DNA of 64,000 bases from DASQUK01 sp035697145 (GTDB lineage: Bacteria; Actinomycetota; Acidimicrobiia; Acidimicrobiales; VFJN01): the NCBI GenBank assembly GCA_035697145.1, contig DASSDL010000021.1:1-64000 (forward strand), in the 5' to 3' direction. Positions 46,248 through 52,893 of the stretch are shown here, one piece after another. Below the pieces are notes generated by a model. It saw only the letters and a program-made list of their open reading frames with translations. It searched no databases and was not told the DNA's origin. The translations under genes and the position numbers were made by a program. Numbering within the stretch: position 1 is the stretch's first letter; every line of letters starts with the position of its first letter.

Positions 46248-46742
46248 TTAGCCGCCTGGCGGATGAGGTTCCGGTGTCCTCTTCGGGCGATAGAACACTG
46301 GCAGCACGAACCAGACGACGATGAAGGTGCCGGCCAGCACACCGGTGACAATTCGAGGAATGGTGCCGGGGTAGATCAGGCCGGTAATGACGAACGTGAC
46401 CGCGGCCATGGCGAACGCCAAGAGAAACAGACCGACGATTGCGAACACGTTGGCCACGTGCAGCAGCTGTTCCTTGACGCCGGAGCGGAACCGCAGTCGG
46501 TGATGAGCGGTAGGAGCGATGAGACAAATGGTCGCCGCCACGGTCGCAAGCACGGCCATGAAGTACACGCGGCGGTCGCCGGCATCCAACTGGTCGAAGC
46601 GCTGCGAGAACGGAACGGTGAGCAGGAATGCGAAGAGCACCTGAACGCCCGGGAGCGCCACCCGCAGCTCGTTGAGCAGCTCGATCAGCTCGCGGTTTGC
46701 GCGTTCGGCAGGGCTTTCCTCGTCGGCGGATCTGTCTTCCAT
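46248..46742 (-). CDS. DUF6328 membrane protein
   Basis: 164 aa. The N-terminus is ELIELLNELRVALPGVQVLF, followed by four hydrophobic helices (LFAFLLTVPFSQRF, FMAVLATVAATICLIAPTAH, FAIVGLFLLAFAMAAVTFVI and ILA-like VTGVLAGTFIVVWFVLPVFY). The conserved NELRVALPG...FAFLLTVPFSQRF pattern is typical of this widespread actinobacterial family of unknown role. ATG 46742 is divergent from, and only 31 bp from, the SLOG-SLATT gene start, so the two share a control region. Confidence 0.82.
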   Translation of the reverse strand: MEDRSADEESPAERANRELIELLNELRVALPGVQVLFAFLLTVPFSQRFDQLDAGDRRVYFMAVLATVAATICLIAPTAHHRLRFRSGVKEQLLHVANVFAIVGLFLLAFAMAAVTFVITGLIYPGTIPRIVTGVLAGTFIVVWFVLPVFYRPKRTPEPHPPGG

Positions 46743-46773
46743 CGACCCCTCACGGTCAGTCGGCAAGCCCCCG

Positions 46774-48165
46774 ATGGACCAATTCCCACCGGCGCTAAAC
46801 GCAGGTTCGCACACCGCGCCTGACGATTGCTCGCCTGCGTTGTACCCGGTTGCCGGCGCGACATTCCTCCAATGGCGTCGGCGCCTGTCTGAGCGTGAGG
46901 ACGCCCGTCGTCGTACCGTTCGGGTCGTGGTGCCTCGCCGAGCAAAGCCCCAGCAGGTCAGGCTGCCGGCGCCGGACAGTCCTGTCCGGCTTGCCCGCCT
47001 CGGCGTTCGCCACGACATGCCGGTGCTGGCGATCTCGGGAACCACGGCTGACGTCGATGCGACGGTGGCCGAGCGGGTCCTTCCGGCGCTCAAGGTCGCG
47101 GTGGCCGTGGCCGCCGCCAAGGGTGCGGTCGTGGTGACCGGTGGGACAGACGCCGGGGTGTTCCACCTTCTCGGACTGGCATTGTCGTCGGCGTCCCAGC
47201 GGCCGCGGGTTGTGGTCGGGGTGGCGCCCGATGGCCTGGTTGCCGACGCGACGTCGCAGCCCGGGGATGGCAAGGCGCCGGTCGATCCGCAGGTCACGGC
47301 GCTGGTGCGAGTACCGGGCAGCGTGTGGGGCGACGAGACGGCCACGCTCTCGCGCTTGATGGGAGACATGGCGGGGTCCGAGTCGGCCGTGGTGTTGCTC
47401 GCCGGCGGTGGCGAGGTGACGCGCGCGGAACTGATCGAGCACCTGTCACGGGGACGTACGGTCGTGGTCCTGTCGGGCTCGGGTCGCTTCGCAGACGAGG
47501 TCGCATCCGGCGTGGTGGGCGACGCCGACTCGGACCTTCGCGCCCTCGTGTCGAGTGGCGATGTTCGGATCGTCCCGATCGACGAGGGCTCCGCCGAGTT
47601 GTACGGCGTACTCGACGAGCTCCTGAAGGAGCGGCGTCACCGGTCGCCGCGACAGCGCGTGCCCCCGCTGACCGTCATGCCCCGCTTCCGCTACCGAGCC
47701 GCGACGCCGCCTCCCTTGCTGACCGCCGGTGCCACAGTGCGCTATCCGGCCCTGCGCCAGCGGCTCGCCGACGCCGACGGCATCGTGTACCCGGCGTTCG
47801 CGTCGTGCGAGAAGGAGGCGCAGGTCGAGCAGAACCGCTACCGCTGGTTCATCGTGCTCGCCATCGTCGGGGGTCTGTTGACCACCACGTTCGGCGCCGT
47901 ACAAGCGTGGCTGCAGTCGGTTGCCTGGCCCGGGGTCGTTGTCGCCACCCTGGGGGCGGCGACCTCGGCGATTACGACGGTCGCTCGCCGTCAGGGCTCG
48001 CTCCACAACTACCTCACCGCTCGCATTCGGGCCGAGCGGTTGCGTTCGCTCTACTTCGAGTACCTGGCCATCCCCCCCGAGGCGAGCGAGGCCACGCACC
48101 GACAACAGGTGCGTGACCTGCAGCTGAAGGCCGCCGAGCTCGAGTCCGGTCCGGTGACGTCGTGA
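46774..48165 (+). CDS. SLOG (LSDAT) domain fused to a SLATT two-helix membrane effector
   Basis: 463 aa. The N-terminal SLOG/LSDAT domain is predicted to sense or process nucleotide-type ligands: MPVLAISGTTADVDA, the GGTDAGVFHLLG loop (about residue 124) and LLAGGGEVTRAELIE (about 210). From about residue 345 on is a SLATT (DUF4231-like) unit: helix PALRQRLADADGIVYPAFAS, TM1 FIVLAIVGGLLTTTFGAVQA, TM2 VVVATLGAATSAITTVARR and helix RAERLRSLYFEYLAIPP. In the published conflict-system model SLOG senses a nucleotide signal and SLATT disrupts membranes. The start could be any of several codons; ATG 46774 is used. The stop overlaps the next gene (GTGA). Confidence 0.85.
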   Translation: MDQFPPALNAGSHTAPDDCSPALYPVAGATFLQWRRRLSEREDARRRTVRVVVPRRAKPQQVRLPAPDSPVRLARLGVRHDMPVLAISGTTADVDATVAERVLPALKVAVAVAAAKGAVVVTGGTDAGVFHLLGLALSSASQRPRVVVGVAPDGLVADATSQPGDGKAPVDPQVTALVRVPGSVWGDETATLSRLMGDMAGSESAVVLLAGGGEVTRAELIEHLSRGRTVVVLSGSGRFADEVASGVVGDADSDLRALVSSGDVRIVPIDEGSAELYGVLDELLKERRHRSPRQRVPPLTVMPRFRYRAATPPPLLTAGATVRYPALRQRLADADGIVYPAFASCEKEAQVEQNRYRWFIVLAIVGGLLTTTFGAVQAWLQSVAWPGVVVATLGAATSAITTVARRQGSLHNYLTARIRAERLRSLYFEYLAIPPEASEATHRQQVRDLQLKAAELESGPVTS

Positions 48166-48638
48166 GCGACGGTTGGGGTGCGGAGTTCCTCGAGGCGTAT
48201 CGGTCTCACCGCATCCGGCACCAGGAGCGCTACTACGGGCACCGCTCTAACGACTACGAACGGGCCCGGCGGTGGTCGGTCACCGCGACGGCGTTACTAC
48301 TGGTGACCGCAGCGCTCCTCGGTGCTCTCGGTGCGGCTGATGCCCCTCGACGGGCCATATGGGCCTTCCTTGCTGCGGCGTTGTCGGCGGTGGCCACGGC
48401 GATCACGTCGTATGAGGCCGCCTTCGGGTTCGAGCGCTACGCGCGCCAGTACCGCGACACTCGCCTGGCATTGCGACTCGTGGATGCGCGGGGGCCCATG
48501 CCGGAGGATCTCGAGGATCCCGGCAGCGATGCCCGGGTGGGTGAGTTCGTCGTCGAGGTCGAGCGGTTGCTCCGCAGCGAGGTCGACTCGTGGTCGGAGC
48601 ACGTCGAGCGACCTGAGGGCGGCTTGCCGCCCGGCTGA
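48162..48638 (+). CDS. SLATT-type two-TM protein
   Basis: 158 aa, GTG start overlapping the SLOG-SLATT stop. The layout is a short N-terminal helix (WGAEFLEAYRSHRIRHQERY), two TM helices (VTATALLLVTAALLGALGAA and AIWAFLAAALSAVATAITSY), then an amphipathic helix (FGFERYARQYRDTRLALRL) and an acidic region. This is the SLATT topology of conflict-system pore-forming effectors. It is translationally coupled to the SLOG protein, which would supply the trigger. Not a copy of the SLATT part of its neighbour. Confidence 0.75.
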   Translation: MSDGWGAEFLEAYRSHRIRHQERYYGHRSNDYERARRWSVTATALLLVTAALLGALGAADAPRRAIWAFLAAALSAVATAITSYEAAFGFERYARQYRDTRLALRLVDARGPMPEDLEDPGSDARVGEFVVEVERLLRSEVDSWSEHVERPEGGLPPG

Positions 48639-48660
48639 CACGCGCCGGCAGCGCGACCCC

Positions 48661-49911
48661 TCAGCCAAACGTGGACTTGCAGGCCCCCTCGAGTGGCACG
48701 GCGCTGATCCCGCCACAGAAGCTGCCGAACGCCTCGTCGTCCGAGCCGAGCTCGGACTCGGTGAACAGGTCGTCGCAGGCGACCATGTCGCCGGCGACGC
48801 AGGCGTCGCGCAGGGCGCCGAGATCGGGTGCCGGCTCCGTCGTCGGGGGCTCGGTCGTCGGGGGCTCGGTCGTCGGGGGCTCGGTGGGTGGTGGCTCGGT
48901 CGGTGGTGGCTCGGTCGGCGTCGGTGCGTCCGAATCGTCGGTGGTCAGCGGAGGATCGGGCGAGTCATCCGACCCACTCCCGAAGGAAGCGGCTACGCCG
49001 GCCCCGGCCAGGACGAGGCCCAGCAGCGCAGCGAGCAGCACCGCGCGAGCCTTGCGGCGCTTCACCGGAGGTGGTGGGGACACCGCTGGGCGTCGACGCG
49101 GCGGGCGCGGTCCAGGGGTCGACCCCGCGCCGTCATCGGATGCCAGTCCCGCCACGGTCCGATGCCGCGTCGACGGCGACGCCTGCGGGGGTGATGTTGC
49201 CTCTCCCGCCGAGTCCACCAGGGTGGGCGCTGGTGCGCCAACCGGCGCGGTCGCCGCGCGGGCCGCAGTGGCTGCCGCCGGATCGAGCTTGGCCAGTTCG
49301 GCGTCGGTCTCCTCGGCCACCCATGCGTTGACCTGAGGGTGGCGCCGCAGACGCCGAAGGAGTTCGAGGGCGGCCTCGCGTTCGTCGTCCTCGGTGACCA
49401 GCTGCTTGAGCGCACCGAGAAGGTTCCGCTGGTCGGCGAGCGGGAGGTCCTCGCGGTTCAGGGAATCGGCGAGCTCATCGAGGTAGGAGAGGGGCACGGG
49501 CGGCGGAGGCGGCAGCGGCTCGGGGAGGGGCGGCGGCGAGGGCAGCCCGAGCAGCGCACGCGCCAGCTGCACGAGGTCGGCGCCGTCCACCCGTTGGGTC
49601 TCCGCCAGGTAGGGGGGCAGGAGCTGATCGATCACGCGGTCGACCGACACCGGGAGCAGCGTGCGGCCGAGCCGATGCGCGTAGTCGAGCTCGGCCCGGC
49701 ACGCCTTCGATCGCAGCGAGCTCTTGCTGAGCACGAACAGGAAGACGTCGCAGTTCCTGATCTGTTCGAGGATCGTGTCCCACCATTGCTGGCCGCCGCT
49801 CAGCTGCTGGTCGAGCCACACCGTCTGCCCGAGTTGCTGCAATCCCGAGGCGATGGCCTTGGTGGTATCGGCGTCGTGCCGTGCATAGCTGAAGAAAACG
49901 ACATGTCCCAT
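48661..49911 (-). CDS. TIR-domain single-pass membrane protein with Pro-rich extracytoplasmic linker
   Basis: 416 aa, ATG 49911 after GGAGG. The N-terminal TIR domain (residues 1-140) starts MGHVVFFSYARHDADTTKAI. The putative NADase glutamate is Glu74 in SSLRSKACRAELDYA. A Pro-rich segment, a helical region (LADQRNLLGALKQLVTEDDE) and a basic stretch lead to one TM helix (AVLLAALLGLVLAGAGVAAS). Outside are EPPPT/EPPTT repeats and a Cys-containing domain (ALRDACVAGDMVACDDLF, FGSFCGGISAVPLEGACKST). This suggests an outside-sensing receptor with a cytosolic NAD-consuming domain. Convergent with the SLOG/SLATT pair, 22 bp away. Confidence 0.85.
   Translation of the reverse strand: MGHVVFFSYARHDADTTKAIASGLQQLGQTVWLDQQLSGGQQWWDTILEQIRNCDVFLFVLSKSSLRSKACRAELDYAHRLGRTLLPVSVDRVIDQLLPPYLAETQRVDGADLVQLARALLGLPSPPPLPEPLPPPPPVPLSYLDELADSLNREDLPLADQRNLLGALKQLVTEDDEREAALELLRRLRRHPQVNAWVAEETDAELAKLDPAAATAARAATAPVGAPAPTLVDSAGEATSPPQASPSTRHRTVAGLASDDGAGSTPGPRPPRRRPAVSPPPPVKRRKARAVLLAALLGLVLAGAGVAASFGSGSDDSPDPPLTTDDSDAPTPTEPPPTEPPPTEPPTTEPPTTEPPTTEPAPDLGALRDACVAGDMVACDDLFTESELGSDDEAFGSFCGGISAVPLEGACKSTFG
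48839..48913. repeat. 15-bp tandem repeat inside the TIR-TM gene
   Basis: Three perfect copies of GTCGTCGGGGGCTCG (48839-48853, 48854-48868, 48869-48883) are followed by two variant copies (to 48913). On the coding strand these encode EPPTT and EPPPT repeats that form the extracytoplasmic linker. Unit number could vary between strains by slippage. Confidence 0.85.
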
Positions 49912-50146
49912 GTCGCCTCCAGAGGAGCAGACCGGGCCTTCTTGCCCGTCGCAGCGATGATGTGCCGCCCGCGCCGGACAGACAGCGCCAGGTGACACAC
50001 GACCGCTGTGACGTGTGTCGGCGCGACCACCACCCAATCGCCCGACGCGCGGGCCCTCGATCCGACGACCTGGAGACCCCGCGATGAGTTCCGAGAGGCC
50101 GCGGACGACCGCTGACCGGTGCCGCCGCCTGCGGTTCGGATTCAGA

Positions 50147-50638
50147 TCAGAGGCTGACGACAAAGCGGGTGTCGACGCCGCGGCCGAACTCCGGATCGCC
50201 GCCGCGCACGAGCACCGAGTGCTCGACGACCTTCGCCCGATACAACCGCAGCTCCGCGGGCGCCTGCAGCTCGTCGGGCCGGAACACGCGCAGCTCCGGG
50301 TACCGCGAGCCGTAGGTGGCGGCACACCGTTCGAGCTCGTCGTCGGGGACGATGTCGGCGCCGGCGACCATGTACACCGCCTCGGCCGCGCCGATCTGCG
50401 CCTGGGAATCGAAGATGACGATGCTCAGCTCGGGGCGCTGCGCCAGGTTGCGTGAATGCACGGAATCGGGCGACGACACCCAGTAGAAGACGTCGTGGCC
50501 CTCGGGCGTGTAGTACACGGGCGACGCCCACGGCCGGCCCGCATCGTCGGCCGTCGCCAGCGTCATGTACTTGTTGTCCTCGATCACCGCGCGGGCGATC
50601 CGCTCCAACTTGGGGTGTGAGCTGGGTGGATCGGTCAT
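50147..50638 (-). CDS. Pyridoxamine 5'-phosphate oxidase-fold (PPOX/FMN-binding) protein
   Basis: 163 aa, ATG 50638 after GGGAGG. The split-barrel pattern is evident: LERIARAVIEDNKYMTLATA, GRPWASPVYYTPEGHDVFYW, SVHSRNLAQRPELSIVIFDS and GAAEAVYMVAGADIV. Such proteins bind FMN or F420 and reduce small molecules or act on pyridoxal phosphate precursors. The C-terminal region (LRLYRAKVVEHSVL) is typical of deazaflavin/FMN PPOX proteins. Substrate unknown. Confidence 0.85.
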   Translation of the reverse strand: MTDPPSSHPKLERIARAVIEDNKYMTLATADDAGRPWASPVYYTPEGHDVFYWVSSPDSVHSRNLAQRPELSIVIFDSQAQIGAAEAVYMVAGADIVPDDELERCAATYGSRYPELRVFRPDELQAPAELRLYRAKVVEHSVLVRGGDPEFGRGVDTRFVVSL

Positions 50639-50933
50639 CGTGTGGCCTCCCGCGAGGAGCGCGACCCCGGAACGATACGGCACGGTCTGCGCGTCGAAGG
50701 AGACGTCGCCGTGATCGAGCGGCTCCGGACCCAGACCAGACTTTGATGACATTTCGGGCTATCACCCCACCTTTTCTTCAAAGACCCGACCTACCGCCCC
50801 TGCCCCGCGGGTTCCGGCTTGCACTGCGCGCGGTCACCACGGCGCTTCGTCGATGACTTTGGGCATGCCAACCGGTCTCATCCATGTGTCGGCGGAACGC
50901 GCCGACCCGGCCCGCGAGCGCAAGGAGAGCGCG

Positions 50934-51677
50934 ATGAGTCTTCCCAAGGTCGCCACACGAGACGAATGGTTGGCTGCCCGCACGGAGCTGCTCGCCAAGG
51001 AGAAGGACCTGACCAGGCGGCGTGACGCACTCAACACCGCGCGGCGCAACCTACCCATGGTCGAGATCGAGAAGGACTACGTCTTCGAGGGCCCTGATGG
51101 CAAGGTGCGCCTCATCGACATGTTCGAGGGCCGTCAGCAGCTGATCATCTACCACTTCATGTTCGATCCGGAGTGGGAGGACGGCTGTCCGAGCTGCACC
51201 GCCGGCACCGACGAGCTGTCGCCGGGCTTCTTCGAGCACCTCCACACCCGCGACACGAGCTACGCAATGGTGTCGCGGGCCCCGCTGGCGAAGCTCAAGG
51301 GGTGGAAGGCCAAGAAGGGCTGGAACATCCCCTGGTACTCCTCGTTCGGGACCGACTTCAACTACGACTTCGGGGTCACGATCGACGAATCGGTCGCCCC
51401 GGCCCAGTACAACTTCCGCACCAAGGCGGAGTTCGAAGCCATGGGGTCGGACTTCTTCGAGGCCGACCAGCCCTTCGAGATGCCGGGCCGGAGCTGCTTC
51501 CTCCAGGTTGACGGCCGCGTGTTCCACACGTACTCCCAGTACGCGCGCGGGCTCGAGTCAACCGGGGGTTCCTATTACTTCCTCGACCTCACCGTCCTCG
51601 GACGGCAGGAGGAATGGGAGGAGCCCAAGGGCCGCAGCGAATCAGCCAGGTCGGCCAGGCCCGACTTTGCGTCATGA
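50934..51677 (+). CDS. DUF899 family thioredoxin-like protein
   Basis: 247 aa, ATG 50934 after AAGGAG. DUF899 pattern: LPKVATRDEWLAARTELLAK, RRRDALNTARRNLPMVEIEK, YVFEGPDGKVRLIDMFEGRQ, then QLIIYHFMFDPEWEDGCPSC and TAGTDELSPGFFEHLHTRDT. The CPSCT motif lies where thioredoxin-fold proteins keep their redox cysteines, though most DUF899 proteins lack a demonstrated activity. Convergent with the LigD-type gene across a hairpin. Confidence 0.88.
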   Translation: MSLPKVATRDEWLAARTELLAKEKDLTRRRDALNTARRNLPMVEIEKDYVFEGPDGKVRLIDMFEGRQQLIIYHFMFDPEWEDGCPSCTAGTDELSPGFFEHLHTRDTSYAMVSRAPLAKLKGWKAKKGWNIPWYSSFGTDFNYDFGVTIDESVAPAQYNFRTKAEFEAMGSDFFEADQPFEMPGRSCFLQVDGRVFHTYSQYARGLESTGGSYYFLDLTVLGRQEEWEEPKGRSESARSARPDFAS

Positions 51678-51693
51678 ACGTCGATCCGGTGGT

Positions 51694-51724
51694 CGCTCCC
51701 CGCGGCCGTCGACGCGGGGGAGCG
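51694..51724. terminator. Bidirectional hairpin between DUF899 and LigD-type genes
   Basis: CGCTCCCCGCG (51694-51704) pairs with CGCGGGGGAGCG (51713-51724) around an 8-base loop with one bulged base. It lies in the 67-bp gap between two convergent stops. No T-tract on either strand. Confidence 0.55.
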
Positions 51725-51744
51725 GTGGGAGGCCGGTCACGGCG

Positions 51745-52704
51745 CTAGCCGCGGCGGGCACGGCTGCGGCGCTTGCCCTCGTGCATGGCCTGCACCCGGG
51801 CCACCGGGATGGCGCGACCCTCCTCGACCAGGTCGGCGCCCAGCCGCTGCGGAGCGGGCATGTGGGTCGCCCAGGGGTCGCCGTCGCCGAGGTGTCGCAG
51901 TGCCGTGTGCACGGTGAAGTCGGCCGGGGCGATGTCATCGAGCTCGTCCCAGCCCACCGGGAAGGACACGGGCACGCCGGGTCGAACCCGCGGGCTATAG
52001 GCCGAGATCACCGTGGCGCCGCCGACCCGCGTCGAGTCGACGAACACCTTGCCGCCGCGGTCCTCCTTCATGAACGCCGTCGTGGCGATCTCGGGATCGA
52101 GACGCTCGGCCCGCACCGCAATGGCTCGGGTGGCGCCGGCCGAGTCCTCGGGCGGTGCCTGATCGTCGATCGGGACGAACACGTGCACGCCCTTGGCCCC
52201 GCTGGTCTTCACCGCACCCTCGAGTCCGACGTCGGCCAGCGCCTGGCGGACCAGGTGGGCCGCCCGGACCGCCATCGGGAAGGCGTCGCCATCGGGCGGG
52301 TCGAGGTCGAGCACAAGATGGGTGATGCGGTCGGGACGATCCGCGCGCGCCAGGGCAGGGTGGTACTCAACGGCGCGCTGGTTGGCGAACCACAGCAGGG
52401 TGCGGCGGTCGTTGCACAGCGCGTACGACACGTCCCGCTTCGAGGCCTCCGCCCACATCAGCACCGTCCGCACCCACGACGGGGTGTACTTCGGGACGTT
52501 CTTCTGCATGAACGCTTCCTGGCCGCGGTGAACCCGGATCACCGACAGGGGCCGGTCCTCCAGCGCCGGGATGATCCGATCGCGGACCCCGTCCAGGTAC
52601 TCCACCAGGTCCCGCTTGGTCGCTCCCGCCCCGTCGAACAACGGCTGGTCGAGGTTGGTCAACGACACGCCGTCTCGGGATTCGTCGCCGCTCTTGCCGC
52701 TCAT
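51745..52704 (-). CDS. LigD-type polymerase domain (NHEJ primase-polymerase) protein
   Basis: 319 aa, stand-alone. This AEP-fold polymerase adds nucleotides during non-homologous end joining. The catalytic metal site is LVLDLDPPDGD (DxD), the nucleotide site includes VKTSGAKGVHVFVPI (the SGxxGxHV motif), and the conserved C-terminal SAYSPRVRPGVPVSFPVGWD is intact. No ATP-dependent ligase, 3'-phosphoesterase domain or Ku gene is visible in the window. The ATG is at 52704; a TTG three bases earlier is possible. Confidence 0.9.
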   Translation of the reverse strand: MSGKSGDESRDGVSLTNLDQPLFDGAGATKRDLVEYLDGVRDRIIPALEDRPLSVIRVHRGQEAFMQKNVPKYTPSWVRTVLMWAEASKRDVSYALCNDRRTLLWFANQRAVEYHPALARADRPDRITHLVLDLDPPDGDAFPMAVRAAHLVRQALADVGLEGAVKTSGAKGVHVFVPIDDQAPPEDSAGATRAIAVRAERLDPEIATTAFMKEDRGGKVFVDSTRVGGATVISAYSPRVRPGVPVSFPVGWDELDDIAPADFTVHTALRHLGDGDPWATHMPAPQRLGADLVEEGRAIPVARVQAMHEGKRRSRARRG

Positions 52705-52893
52705 CAAGGGAGACGGTAGCGCCGCCTCTAGATCGCGTTGGAGCGGGCCGCACCATTCGGCTGCGGCCCGATGACGCCGCCGGCATCCCCGACGACGAGC
52801 TCCGCGACCTGGTGCGGGCCGCCCTGACTAGCTGACCGCAGAGCCGTCCGCCGAATCAAACCGCGGCGGGCGGGCGCGTCGAGGAACAACACT

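Noticed and set aside
48839..48913. Short regular repeats as a CRISPR array
   Set aside because: Units are directly adjacent without spacers and encode an in-frame Pro-rich linker.
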